Below, piece after piece: positions 7,139 through 15,478 of a stretch of DNA of 30,557 nucleotides. The notes beneath the pieces are model-generated. The model saw only the letters and a list, made by a program, of their open reading frames with translations. It searched no databases and was not told the origin of the DNA. A program made the position numbers and the translations under genes. Positions within the stretch are counted from its first letter, which is position 1, and the number at the start of each line of letters is the position of its first letter. Source of the DNA: Alphaproteobacteria bacterium UBA828 (GTDB taxonomy: Bacteria; Pseudomonadota; Alphaproteobacteria; UBA828); assembly GCA_002296185.1 (NCBI GenBank), contig DBHM01000009.1, forward strand, positions 56,529-87,085. Direction: 5' to 3'.

Positions 7139-8134
7139 TTAAACCACTAATACCGTCTTACCAATAAGTTTTCCAGACTCCATATATTCATGTGCTTTCG
7201 AGGCATCGGTCAGTTCAAATTCCCTGTCTATTAGGGGCTTAATTTTGCCCGAAGCTATAGAAGGCCACACTTTTTTCTGTAGAGCTTTAGCTATCTTCCC
7301 CTTAGCCTCAGTGCTCTGGGGCCTTAGAGTGGACCCAGTTAATATCAATCTTTTAAGCATTATAGGAAGCATATTTATATTAATTTTTGGGCCTTCTAGA
7401 AAAGCTATTTGTATCAGCCTTCCTTCATATCTTAAAAGTTTCAGATTCTTTTCTATATAACTTCCTCCAACCATATCTAAAATCACATCAACTCCTTCTC
7501 CATTGGTAATGGCCTCAACCTCTTTAACGAAATCACTTTTTTTGTAATTAATACTTGATTTGGCCCCTAAAGTTATACAGGCATTACACTTTTTCTCTGA
7601 TCCGCATGTTGTTAATACTTCTGCTCCAAAGTGAGATGCAAGCTGAATAGCAGTTGTGCCAATACCGCTAGAGCCTCCATGTACTAATAACCTTTCTCCA
7701 CTTTGAAGATTGCCCCGGTCATAAAGATTACTCCAGACGGTAAAGAATGTTTCTGGCATACATGCTGCTTCTGTGATTGATAGTCCTTTGGGTATTGGGA
7801 GTGTCTGTGCTTCTGGTGCAACACAATATTCTGCATAGCCACCTCCATTAGTCAGTGCGCAAACTTCTAGACCTTTATCCAGCTTAGTTTTATTTCCTGA
7901 ACTGACTATCTGACCTGATATTTCAAGCCCTGGTAAGTCCGATGCACCAGCTGGAGGAGGATAAAATCCTGAGCGCTGCAATATATCCGGTCGATTAACT
8001 CCTGCAGCACTAACTTTTATTAAAACTTCGTCAGGTTTAGGTGTTGGAACTGGGCGTATGACAGGCTTCAATACTTCTGGGCCACCTGGCTTGGATATTT
8101 CAATTGCAGTCATCATTTCTGGAATTATTTGCAT
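7139..8134 (-). CDS. NAD(P)H quinone oxidoreductase, PIG3 family
   Basis: Zinc-independent medium-chain dehydrogenase/reductase of 331 residues. The N-terminal substrate domain contains GVNRPDILQRSGFYPPPAGA, typical of the PIG3/TIGR02824 quinone oxidoreductases. The Rossmann domain has LLVHGGSSGIGTTAIQLASH, an AxxGxxG-like NADPH-binding loop with a GGS variant, and later GVDVILDMVGG. No structural-zinc cysteines are evident. It probably reduces quinones with NADPH in the cytosol, with unknown physiological substrate. Start is ATG at 8134, with AAGG eight bases upstream; Met7/Met8 are possible alternatives. It diverges from the DUF1192 gene, with 62 bases between the starts. Confidence 0.9.
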   Translation of the reverse strand: MQIIPEMMTAIEISKPGGPEVLKPVIRPVPTPKPDEVLIKVSAAGVNRPDILQRSGFYPPPAGASDLPGLEISGQIVSSGNKTKLDKGLEVCALTNGGGYAEYCVAPEAQTLPIPKGLSITEAACMPETFFTVWSNLYDRGNLQSGERLLVHGGSSGIGTTAIQLASHFGAEVLTTCGSEKKCNACITLGAKSSINYKKSDFVKEVEAITNGEGVDVILDMVGGSYIEKNLKLLRYEGRLIQIAFLEGPKININMLPIMLKRLILTGSTLRPQSTEAKGKIAKALQKKVWPSIASGKIKPLIDREFELTDASKAHEYMESGKLIGKTVLVV

Positions 8135-8196
8135 TTGATTGCCTTTTAAGTATTTAACTGTTTATTTTACTACCCGGTAGCGTAAAGGGGGGTTAA

Positions 8197-8382
8197 ATGG
8201 AAGATGATATTAATGAAATTTCTAAAAATAATGATTTTGAGCCACTTATCCTTGAGGGCATGTCTATCGAGGCATTAGAGAGTTATAAAATAGTATTGGA
8301 ACGTGAGATAAAACGTGTTTTGGATGAAATTGGTCGAAAGGCAGAACATAGAGAAAAAGCTCAGAATCTCTTCAACTCATAG
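8197..8382 (+). CDS. DUF1192 family small protein
   Basis: A 61-residue protein. Its second half, MSIEALESYKIVLEREIKRV followed by a Lys/Glu-rich helix ending AHRxKAxxLF-like (EHREKAQNLF), matches the DUF1192 pattern: a short SxEELxxRI-type start and one coiled helix. The N-terminus is acidic. The role is unknown. A strong AAAGGGGGG lies five bases before the ATG, so the start is well supported. It sits divergently beside the quinone oxidoreductase, an arrangement I recall from other alphaproteobacteria without being able to check. Confidence 0.82.
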   Translation: MEDDINEISKNNDFEPLILEGMSIEALESYKIVLEREIKRVLDEIGRKAEHREKAQNLFNS

Positions 8383-8593
8383 AGATTTTTAACTAATTTA
8401 TCGAGGTTTTTATTAACAATTCTCAGTATTTTATGACTAAACCACAACTATAACTCCCTTATTTTTCACTGATTAGCCTGCATATGAAAGAAAAATCTCT
8501 AAATTTAGTTTTTTTTTCAATGTGCGCCTTGACTTGTAGCTATAAATCTAATCAACTCGGCCTTAACCTATAGGGATTCCAAGGAGATTTTGG

Positions 8594-8869
8594 ATGTTTA
8601 ATAAGAGGCTCATTACACGTGCTGCTGTGATTGCACTTCCAATTCTAATAATCGCAGGGTGCGCAACTCCACAAGCAGGAGACGAAAGTAACGCTGCTAG
8701 CGGTGAAGCTGCTGCAGCGAAGAGAATAGCTGAGGATGCTCTGGTAGCTGTGCGAGATTTGCGTATGGAACTGGCTGAAGCTAAGAAAGCTGCTGAAAGA
8801 GCGGCCCTTGCTGCAGAAGCTGCCGCAGAAAAAGCTGATCGTATATTTCAGCGAGGAATGAGGAAATAA
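8594..8869 (+). CDS. Alanine-zipper (Lpp/OprI-like) outer-membrane lipoprotein
   Basis: A 91-residue lipoprotein. A basic N-terminus and a hydrophobic stretch lead to the lipobox IIAGC with lipidation at Cys23. After a short Ser/Ala linker, residues about 36-85 form an Ala-rich amphipathic helix with heptad spacing (ALVAVRDLRMELAEAKKAAE and AALAAEAAAEKAD), as in the trimeric coiled coils of Lpp and OprI. The C-terminus is MRK, so it ends in Arg-Lys as Lpp and OprI do; in Lpp that Lys is joined to peptidoglycan. AAGGAG lies seven bases before the ATG. A strong terminator follows at 8914. An L,D-transpeptidase gene converges on it. Confidence 0.87.
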   Translation: MFNKRLITRAAVIALPILIIAGCATPQAGDESNAASGEAAAAKRIAEDALVAVRDLRMELAEAKKAAERAALAAEAAAEKADRIFQRGMRK

Positions 8870-8913
8870 TAATCATAACAAGCTTTTTTAGCTGTATTGA
8901 TTTGTTATTTTAA

Positions 8914-8946
8914 GGGGCACCCCGACTTACAGGGGTGCCTTTTTTT
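8914..8946 (+). terminator. Rho-independent terminator of the lipoprotein gene
   Basis: GGCACCCC (8916-8923) pairs perfectly with GGGGTGCC (8932-8939) across an eight-base loop and is followed by seven T residues. It begins 45 bases after the lipoprotein stop. The minus strand has no T run after the stem, so it serves only the plus-strand gene. It is the clearest terminator in the window. Confidence 0.92.
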
Positions 8947-8975
8947 GGATGAATAAATCATTTTTATGAATTAGA

Positions 8976-9968
8976 TCATTTGGTTACTTTGGTTGGGATG
9001 CCTTTTCTTTTTTGTAGAGTCTTACGAACTAATTCCCAGTCTAGACGTTCTGAAGATTCTCCAATGTCTTGACTTAAGCGGAAATATGTATCTGCAAGAG
9101 AAATTTCTGATTCTTTAAGTTTCCCTTCAGCTTCAAGATGGTCTGATTGTTTCGCATCAGGATGAGCTTCGATATATAGACTTCCTTTGTGCCAAGCGAC
9201 TTTAATAGGTTGATTAATTATTGAGACAGGTGTCCCTATATCAACTAAAAAATATAGTTCTTTTATATCTTCTGGATAAAGTCGTATGCATCCATGACTG
9301 ACTCTGCGCCCTACGCCCCATGGTTTATTGGTTCCATGGAGTAAATAGCCGTCCATGCTAAAGTATATCGCATGTGTGCCAAGAGGGTTGTTATGTCCTG
9401 GCCTGACAACTTTAGGAAGGTCGGGGTTCATTTTGCGGATAGATTCGGGGGGAAACCAAATAGGATTAGCTTGTTTTCTTATTACTTGTGTACTCCCGAG
9501 AGGAGTCTCCCATCCCTCTTTTCCGACGCCAATGGGAAAGGTTTTAATGAGATCACCAGTGGGATTAAAGAGGTATAATCTATGTTCACCTAAATTTATT
9601 ATAAGTCCTGATCTTGGTTTGGGGGGTAAAATATATGTTGTTGGAAGAGTTATTTTGCTTCCTTCTCCAGGAACCCAAGGATCAACCCCTTGATTTGCCG
9701 CTGCTATATCAATAAATCCAAGCCCATTCTGTCGAGCTAAGTCTAATAATGTATCTTTATTAGTAGCAATATGAACAAATTGCTTTCCTATTATATTTTC
9801 TTTGTTTGAAAGTTGTATGCTATTCGGACTCTGAATTTGAGACGACTCAGCATTGGTTTTTGGTATATTGTATAGTTCAGATACTAAAAAAATAATAAGT
9901 AATAAAAATATTTTAGTAATACTATCTATCTTTATTTTTTTATTTGGTTTTCTCATCCTGAATTTCAC
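8976..9968 (-). CDS. L,D-transpeptidase (YkuD family) with LysM-like domain
   Basis: A 330-residue envelope enzyme. Residues 19-40 form an N-terminal hydrophobic signal or anchor; 62-110 resemble a LysM peptidoglycan-binding domain (VHIATNKDTLLDLARQNGL ... ITLPTTYILP). The YkuD catalytic domain follows, with HGT (211-213) and SHGCIRL (224-230), nucleophile Cys227. YkuD enzymes make 3-3 peptidoglycan cross-links or attach proteins to the cell wall. The C-terminal ~70 residues are charged and not recognised. The frame starts at GTG 9968; ATG at 9956 is an alternative with equally weak Shine-Dalgarno support. It faces the alanine-zipper lipoprotein gene, a possible substrate. Confidence 0.93.
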   Translation of the reverse strand: MKFRMRKPNKKIKIDSITKIFLLLIIFLVSELYNIPKTNAESSQIQSPNSIQLSNKENIIGKQFVHIATNKDTLLDLARQNGLGFIDIAAANQGVDPWVPGEGSKITLPTTYILPPKPRSGLIINLGEHRLYLFNPTGDLIKTFPIGVGKEGWETPLGSTQVIRKQANPIWFPPESIRKMNPDLPKVVRPGHNNPLGTHAIYFSMDGYLLHGTNKPWGVGRRVSHGCIRLYPEDIKELYFLVDIGTPVSIINQPIKVAWHKGSLYIEAHPDAKQSDHLEAEGKLKESEISLADTYFRLSQDIGESSERLDWELVRKTLQKRKGIPTKVTK

Positions 9969-10076
9969 TCAGATTATCTTATCTTATTTGTAGATAAAAA
10001 AGTAGAGAATATATTCCTAATCATTTTATTTTAACTAACTTTTTTACATGTATCAGTATTTTTAGATATATAAATA

Positions 10077-10952
10077 TCAGCTTTCAGTGGCTACGGGGTT
10101 CGTTTGTGAGCTTGCCCACTCTGTCCAGGAGCCGTCATAGATGGACGAGGAAGTGTGTCCTACGGTATAAAATGCAAGAGTTAATAGGGCTGCAGATATT
10201 CCAGAACCACAAGTTGAAATTATTGGCAAATTTAATTCTATTCCAGCAGCCTTGGTTATTTTTCTTATCTGATTAGGATCAAGTAACTCAATTCCTTTCT
10301 GATCAAGCAATTTAGTATACGGTAAGTTAATACTACCGGGGACATGTCCGTTTCTTAGACCCTGGCGCGGTTCGGGTTCCTTCCCACAAAACCTACCGAT
10401 AGATCTGGCATCAACTAGCTGTTCATGACTTGATTCAATGTTTTCTAATACATTATTTTGATTGCGAACAAGTTCATGATTAAAGGTAGCTAAAAACTTT
10501 TTAGGGGTAATTGAAGGTTGTCCAGATTCTAATTTTTTTTTATCAAGTCTCCATTTTGGCAATCCCCCTTGTAGTACAGATATTCTATTATGGCCAAAAA
10601 CTCTGAACATCCACCATACTCTTGGTGAACTAAATACCCCAGCACAATCATAAACAACTATAAAGTCGTCATTTGAGATTCCTAATTTACCAACAGCGGA
10701 AGAAAAGTCTTGATGATTAGGTAGCATGTGTGGAAAATTGCTTGATTGGTCTGATATCAATTCAATATCAAAAAATCTTGCGCCTGGAATATGAGAGTTA
10801 AGAAATTCTTTCTGAGGGTCGCGCTTTTGATTTGGGAGGTACCAAGAGCAATCTAGAACCTTAATATTTGGCTCAGTAATCCTTTCAGATAACCAAGGTA
10901 TATTTACTAATGGTCCCGTCGAGTCTAAATTTTCAATATGATTTTTTGGCAT
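10077..10952 (-). CDS. sseA: 3-mercaptopyruvate sulfurtransferase (two rhodanese domains)
   Basis: Transfers sulfur from 3-mercaptopyruvate to thiol acceptors or cyanide. The 291-residue protein has an inactive N-terminal rhodanese domain (HIPGARFFDIELISD, then FSSPRVWWMFRVFGH) and a catalytic C-terminal domain with DARSIGRFCGKEPEPRQGLR and HVPGSINLPY. The active loop CGSGISA, with Cys248, has the CGSGxTA/S form typical of mercaptopyruvate sulfurtransferase rather than the CRKG loop of thiosulfate rhodanese. It lies 55 bases downstream of cysK in the same direction, so both are likely on one sulfur-metabolism transcript. Confidence 0.92.
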   Translation of the reverse strand: MPKNHIENLDSTGPLVNIPWLSERITEPNIKVLDCSWYLPNQKRDPQKEFLNSHIPGARFFDIELISDQSSNFPHMLPNHQDFSSAVGKLGISNDDFIVVYDCAGVFSSPRVWWMFRVFGHNRISVLQGGLPKWRLDKKKLESGQPSITPKKFLATFNHELVRNQNNVLENIESSHEQLVDARSIGRFCGKEPEPRQGLRNGHVPGSINLPYTKLLDQKGIELLDPNQIRKITKAAGIELNLPIISTCGSGISAALLTLAFYTVGHTSSSIYDGSWTEWASSQTNPVATES

Positions 10953-11007
10953 TTACTAAGCTATTATAAATTAATCGTTTTATTTCTGTGCTCTTTATCC
11001 TCATATT

Positions 11008-12015
11008 TTATTTATCCTCTAACCACTTTGGGTAAGGGAGTTCTCTCTCTTTAAGAAAGTTTGGATTAAATAGTTTACTTTGATAACGGGTACCATAATC
11101 ACATAATATTGTAACTATTGTGTGCCCCGGCCCCAGTTGCTTTGCTAGTCTCATTGCTCCAGCTATATTTATCCCGCTAGACCCTCCTAGAACGAGACCT
11201 TCTTCTAGGGCTAAATCAAAAATAATTGGTAGTGCTTCTTTGTCATCAATTTGAAATGCTTCATCTATAGGGGCATCTTCGAGATTTGCAGTTATTCGAG
11301 CTTGACCAATTCCCTCGGTAATTGAACTCCCTTCAGCTTTCAACTCTCCGAAACGGTAATAGTTATAGAGTGCCGCGCCCATTGGGTCAGCAATAGCAAT
11401 TTTAATGTTTGATGTTTTTGTTTTTAGAAACATTCCAACTCCAGCAAGAGTGCCGCCTGTTCCTACTGAGCATACAAATCCATCAATTTTACCATCAGTT
11501 TGATTCCAGATTTCAGGGCCAGTTGTTTCGATGTGGCCTTGTCTATTAGCAGTATTATCAAATTGATTGGCCCAAATAGCGCCGTTTTTTTTGGTTTCTG
11601 ATAATTTTTCGGCAAGGCGTCCTGAATATTTTACATAATTTTCTGGATCACGATAAGGAACAGCTGGAACTTCAATCAGTTCTGCTCCACATAATTTTAG
11701 CATATCTTTCTTTTCTTGACTTTGGGTTTCCGGGATGACAATTACACATGGGTGTCCCATGGCATTTCCAACTAAAGCTAATCCTATGCCTGTATTGCCA
11801 GCTGTACCTTCTACTATAGTTCCTCCAGGTTTAAGAATACCTCTTCTCTGAGCATCCGAAATTATAAATAACGCTGCTCTATCTTTAACTGAGCCTCCCG
11901 GGTTTAAAAATTCACATTTTCCTAGAATCTCACATCCAGTAGCGTCCGATACTTTATTAAGACGTATTAATGGAGTGTTGCCAATAAGTTCCACAAAACC
12001 ATTTTTTGTAGTCAT
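11008..12015 (-). CDS. cysK: Cysteine synthase (O-acetylserine sulfhydrylase)
   Basis: PLP-dependent fold-type II enzyme that forms cysteine from O-acetylserine and sulfide. Visible features are PLP Lys44 in NPGGSVKDRA, the substrate loop EGTAGNTGIGLAL (69-81; Ala where most CysK proteins have Ser in TSGNTG), and the phosphate loop SVGTGGTLAGVG. The C-terminal GGSSGINIAGA motif is also present. It has 335 residues, slightly longer than usual. The TAGNTG form is a variant I associate with alphaproteobacterial cysteine synthase A; a cystathionine beta-synthase-like role is less likely because no CBS domain is present. Start is ATG at 12015, with GAGG ten bases upstream. It precedes sseA and diverges from the mutase gene. 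Confidence 0.92.
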   Translation of the reverse strand: MTTKNGFVELIGNTPLIRLNKVSDATGCEILGKCEFLNPGGSVKDRAALFIISDAQRRGILKPGGTIVEGTAGNTGIGLALVGNAMGHPCVIVIPETQSQEKKDMLKLCGAELIEVPAVPYRDPENYVKYSGRLAEKLSETKKNGAIWANQFDNTANRQGHIETTGPEIWNQTDGKIDGFVCSVGTGGTLAGVGMFLKTKTSNIKIAIADPMGAALYNYYRFGELKAEGSSITEGIGQARITANLEDAPIDEAFQIDDKEALPIIFDLALEEGLVLGGSSGINIAGAMRLAKQLGPGHTIVTILCDYGTRYQSKLFNPNFLKERELPYPKWLEDK

Positions 12016-12176
12016 TCTGTCAAGCCTCTTATAATTTCATTAGCAATGAAGCGCAGAATGGCAGTATCAGTCAAGTATGTCGCGAATATTCCCATTAAGG
12101 CAGTCTGGTCCTAATATCTATTTAATATGATACATAGTATTGTTTGTGATTGAATTATGAGATTTATTTAACTTAA

Positions 12177-12206
12177 TTGACAGAGATTTTTACTTAGGAG
12201 CATACT
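12177..12206 (+). promoter_or_regulatory. Candidate promoter of the methylmalonyl-CoA mutase operon
   Basis: A consensus TTGACA (12177-12182) is followed after 18 bases by CATACT (12201-12206), four of six matches to TATAAT. A start near 12213 would leave a leader of about 43 bases, too short for a cobalamin riboswitch. An inverted repeat brackets the -10 box. Confidence 0.5.
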
Positions 12207-12225
12207 TTTCAGTGAGTTAAGTAAA
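12189..12225. repeat. Inverted repeat bracketing the mutase -10 box
   Basis: TTTACTTA (12189-12196) and TAAGTAAA (12218-12225) are perfect eight-base inverted arms 21 bases apart, one on each side of the proposed -10 box. The spacing would suit a repressor dimer, but the arms are AT-rich and may be chance. Confidence 0.35.
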
Positions 12226-12255
12226 TTAGGTTATGGAGGCCTTTGAGATAAACAT

Positions 12256-14403
12256 ATGACTAATTTTACTAAGCGTGGCCTTGAAGATTGGGCAAGCCTG
12301 ATACAAAAAGAGTTGAGAGACGGTAATACTGAAGATCTTGTCTGGCTTACCCCGGAAGGTATTGAGGTAAAACCCCTCTATACTGAGGCCGATACCTCTC
12401 ATCTGGACTTAAATGGATTGTTCCCTGGATTTCCTCCATTTACCAGAGGTATTCGAGCTTCTATGTATACGAATCGACCATGGACAGTTAGACAGTATGC
12501 AGGTTTTGCCACTGCTGAAGAATCTAATGCTTTTTATAAAAAGAACTTAGCGGGCGGGCAAAAAGGTTTGTCTGTTGCTTTCGATTTAGCCACTCATCGT
12601 GGATATGATAGTGATCATCCAAGAGTCCAGGGAGATGTTGGTAAAGCGGGTGTTGCTATTGATACCGTTGAGGATATGAAAGTTCTATTTGAGGGAATCC
12701 CCCTCGACCAAGTAAGTGTTTCTATGACAATGAATGGAGCTGTCTTGCCAGTTTTAGCTGCGTTTATAGTAGCTGCAGAAGAGCAGGGTGTTGAGGAAAA
12801 ATTTCTTTCTGGAACTATTCAGAATGATATTTTGAAAGAATTTATGGTTCGTAATACATATATATACCCCCCTGGCCCTTCAATGCGAATCGTTGCTGAT
12901 ATTATTCAATATACAGCAGAAAAAATGCCTAAATTTAATTCTATTTCTATTTCTGGATATCATATGCAAGAAGCTGGGGCTACTTTGGTTCAAGAGCTTG
13001 CTTTTACCCTTTCAGACGGAATTGAATATGTGCGTGCAGCGGTTGATAGGGGTTTAGAGGTAGATTCATTTGCTCCACGTCTATCATTCTTCTTTTGTGT
13101 TGGTATGAATTTCTTCATGGAAGTTGCGAAGCTCAGAGCTGCGCGAAGTCTTTGGGCAAGGCTTATGTCTGAGTTTAACCCTAAAAACCCTAAATCCTTA
13201 ATGTTACGAACACACGTACAGACCTCGGGAGTTTCACTTACTGAGCAGGACCCTTATAATAATGTAATTAGGACAGCCTATGAAGCATTAGCGGCTGTGT
13301 TAGGCGGGACACAATCTTTACATACTAATGCATTAGATGAAGCAGTTGCTTTACCGAGTGATTTCTCTGCTCGTATAGCCCGTAACACACAGTTATTACT
13401 TGCTGAAGAAACTGGTGTCACTAAAGTAGTTGATCCACTTGGTGGATCTTATTACGTGGAATCTCTAACTTCTTCGATGGAGGATGAAGCCTGGAAGTTA
13501 ATAAAAGAAATAGATTCAATGGGGGGTATGACCGAGGCCGTAAAGAGTGGGATGCCAAAATTACGAATAGAGGAAGCAGCTGCTAGTCGCCAGGCTCGCG
13601 TAGACAAAGGTGAAGAAGTTATTGTTGGAGTCAACAAATATGCTACTGACGATAAAGATATGCCGGAGTTACTAGATGTTGATAACTCTGCAGTCAGGAG
13701 TGCTCAAATAAAAAAAATAGAAGAAGTCAAAAGTATTCGAGATGAGAAGTTATGTCAGTCTGCTCTAGAGAAGCTTAAATTAGGAGCTAAGTCTGACATT
13801 AACCTTTTGGAGCTTGCCGTTAATGCAATTCGTTTTCGAGCAACAGTGGGAGAGGTTTCTATGGCACTTGAGGAAATCTTTACTCGTTATACTGCTACAA
13901 CTTCAGCAGTAAGTGGTGTTTACGGTGCAGCTTATGATAATGATGAGAATTTCAAAAATATTAGAAAAGAAGTTAATGTTTTTGCAGATGAAGAAGGCAG
14001 AAGACCCCGCATGTTAGTTGTTAAGTTAGGTCAAGATGGACATGATCGAGGGGCAAAAATAATAGCAACTGCTTTTGCTGATATAGGATTTGATGTTGAT
14101 ATTGGGCCATTATTTCAGACGCCAGATGAAGCCGCACGCGAAGCGATCGAAAATGACGTACATGTTGTGGGGGTATCAAGCCTTGCGGCGGGCCATAAAA
14201 CCCTTGTTCCTGAATTGATAGAAGCTCTTCGTAAATTCGGAGCTAATGAGGTGCTGGTAGTATGTGGTGGTGTTATACCGCCAAAAGACTATGAAGATCT
14301 TAAGGATGCTGGTGTGTCGGCAGTTTTTGGTCCGGGAACAAATATCCCGTCAGCTGCCTCAGAAATTATGGAATTGATAAGATATAAAAATGGTATCTCC
14401 TGA
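12256..14403 (+). CDS. scpA: Methylmalonyl-CoA mutase
   Basis: Adenosylcobalamin-dependent enzyme that interconverts methylmalonyl-CoA and succinyl-CoA, the last step of propionyl-CoA breakdown. The 715-residue single-chain form has the substrate barrel first (RPWTVRQYAGFATAEESNAF, GLSVAFDLATHRGYDSDHP) and the B12 domain last. There, DGHDRGAKII begins at residue 594, with His596 as the lower cobalt ligand, followed by a GLFQTPDEAA-like region and CGGVIPPKDY. It is the homodimer type, as no small subunit is nearby. Start is ATG at 12256; a GGAGG lies rather far upstream (about 18 bases). It overlaps meaB by 14 bases. No cobalamin riboswitch fits in the leader. Confidence 0.97.
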   Translation: MTNFTKRGLEDWASLIQKELRDGNTEDLVWLTPEGIEVKPLYTEADTSHLDLNGLFPGFPPFTRGIRASMYTNRPWTVRQYAGFATAEESNAFYKKNLAGGQKGLSVAFDLATHRGYDSDHPRVQGDVGKAGVAIDTVEDMKVLFEGIPLDQVSVSMTMNGAVLPVLAAFIVAAEEQGVEEKFLSGTIQNDILKEFMVRNTYIYPPGPSMRIVADIIQYTAEKMPKFNSISISGYHMQEAGATLVQELAFTLSDGIEYVRAAVDRGLEVDSFAPRLSFFFCVGMNFFMEVAKLRAARSLWARLMSEFNPKNPKSLMLRTHVQTSGVSLTEQDPYNNVIRTAYEALAAVLGGTQSLHTNALDEAVALPSDFSARIARNTQLLLAEETGVTKVVDPLGGSYYVESLTSSMEDEAWKLIKEIDSMGGMTEAVKSGMPKLRIEEAAASRQARVDKGEEVIVGVNKYATDDKDMPELLDVDNSAVRSAQIKKIEEVKSIRDEKLCQSALEKLKLGAKSDINLLELAVNAIRFRATVGEVSMALEEIFTRYTATTSAVSGVYGAAYDNDENFKNIRKEVNVFADEEGRRPRMLVVKLGQDGHDRGAKIIATAFADIGFDVDIGPLFQTPDEAAREAIENDVHVVGVSSLAAGHKTLVPELIEALRKFGANEVLVVCGGVIPPKDYEDLKDAGVSAVFGPGTNIPSAASEIMELIRYKNGIS

Positions 14404-15397
14404 AAAAAATGAAATAAAAGAAATACTGGATGATCCTAGTTTACTTTTAAATGGTGATAGAAGGGCTCTGGCTCAAGCTATTACACTTATAGAGTCTTCA
14501 AGAGATGATCATCGAGATGTAGCTGAGGGCTTGTTAAATAAAATAATGCCGAATACTGGTGAATCTATAAGAGTGGGGATATCAGGTCCTCCCGGAGTTG
14601 GTAAATCAACATTTATAGAGGCCTTTGGGCAGGTGGTGATTGGTCACGGTAAAAAAATTTCTGTTTTAGCAGTAGATCCCTCTAGTTCTCGTTCGGGGGG
14701 GTCTATTTTGGGGGATAGAACTAGAATGCCAGAACTTTCACGTTCTAAAGATGCATTTATTAGGCCTTCTCCATCTGGTATGGCTCTTGGTGGTGTAGCA
14801 CGCCGCACTAGAGAAGCGATGCTACTTTGTGAGGCGGCTGGCTTTGAGGTTATATTCATAGAAACTGTTGGTGTTGGACAGTCCGAACATGCTGTTTCAG
14901 ATATGGTGGATATGTTTATTTTGTTAACTCAGCCAGGTGGGGGAGATGATTTGCAGGGTATTAAAAGGGGGGTAGTAGAACTAGCAGATCTAGTTGTTGT
15001 AACTAAGTCAGATGGTGAACTAGAGAAAGTCTCTTTGCAAACACAGGCAGATTATGCGGCAGGTTTATCATTACTTAGGGATAAATCGACTTTCTGGTCT
15101 CCTAAGGTTTTAAGATGCTCTGCTCAATCAGGTGTAGGTATAGAGATGATCTGGGAGGAAATAAAATCCTTCAAAGAGAAATCACACAAAACAGGGGATT
15201 TAGAGGCAAAGCGAAGGCACCAATCTGTTGCATGGATGTGGAGGGAAGTTCAGAGTATGAGTATTTTAAGGCTAAAAAATGAAGCAAAACTGGCTCGCCT
15301 TTCTGAAGAATTGGAACAAGCGGTCGGTCAGGGACTAATTGAACCAGGGACGGCTGCACGCAAGATCCTTAATACCTTCTTTCAAGGTCAATTATAG
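14390..15397 (+). CDS. meaB: Methylmalonyl-CoA mutase-associated GTPase MeaB
   Basis: G3E-type P-loop GTPase that protects the mutase and controls cofactor loading. The 335-residue product has the Walker A SGPPGVGKST (65-74), the SSSRSGGSILGDRTRMP segment, the switch ETVGVGQSE (158-166) and the QPGGGDDLQGIKRG motif. The base-specificity motif is TKSD (205-208) in place of NKxD; I have a vague memory of TKxD in other alphaproteobacterial MeaB proteins but cannot confirm it. A helical C-terminal dimerisation arm follows. The start ATG lies inside the 3' end of the mutase gene, so the two are translationally linked and probably act as a complex. Confidence 0.95.
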   Translation: MVSPEKNEIKEILDDPSLLLNGDRRALAQAITLIESSRDDHRDVAEGLLNKIMPNTGESIRVGISGPPGVGKSTFIEAFGQVVIGHGKKISVLAVDPSSSRSGGSILGDRTRMPELSRSKDAFIRPSPSGMALGGVARRTREAMLLCEAAGFEVIFIETVGVGQSEHAVSDMVDMFILLTQPGGGDDLQGIKRGVVELADLVVVTKSDGELEKVSLQTQADYAAGLSLLRDKSTFWSPKVLRCSAQSGVGIEMIWEEIKSFKEKSHKTGDLEAKRRHQSVAWMWREVQSMSILRLKNEAKLARLSEELEQAVGQGLIEPGTAARKILNTFFQGQL

Positions 15398-15407
15398 ATC
15401 CTGAGAC

Positions 15408-15436
15408 TTGACGTAACTTACTTACTGCCGTAAAGA
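15408..15436 (+). promoter_or_regulatory. Probable rpmB promoter
   Basis: CTTGACG, with TTGACG at 15408-15413, is followed after exactly 17 bases by TAAAGA (15431-15436). The CTTGAC form is typical of alphaproteobacterial housekeeping promoters. It lies in the 81-base gap after meaB, about 40 bases before the rpmB start, giving rpmB its own transcription. Confidence 0.6.
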
Positions 15437-15478
15437 AGCCAACTGCAACGATTTTAGACCGAGTAAGGAGCGTTATCG

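Noticed and set aside
8528..8557. CTTGACT upstream of the lipoprotein gene as a promoter
   Set aside because: The -35-like hexamer is good, but no acceptable -10 lies 16-18 bases downstream, so I did not list it as a feature.
8484..8573. 29-codon frame with a hydrophobic start and an ALTC sequence resembling a lipobox
   Set aside because: Too short and without a Shine-Dalgarno; the lipobox is not canonical, and the region is better read as the leader of the lipoprotein gene.
9355..9693. 112-codon plus-strand frame inside the L,D-transpeptidase gene
   Set aside because: Antisense to the conserved catalytic domain, with no start signal or family resemblance.
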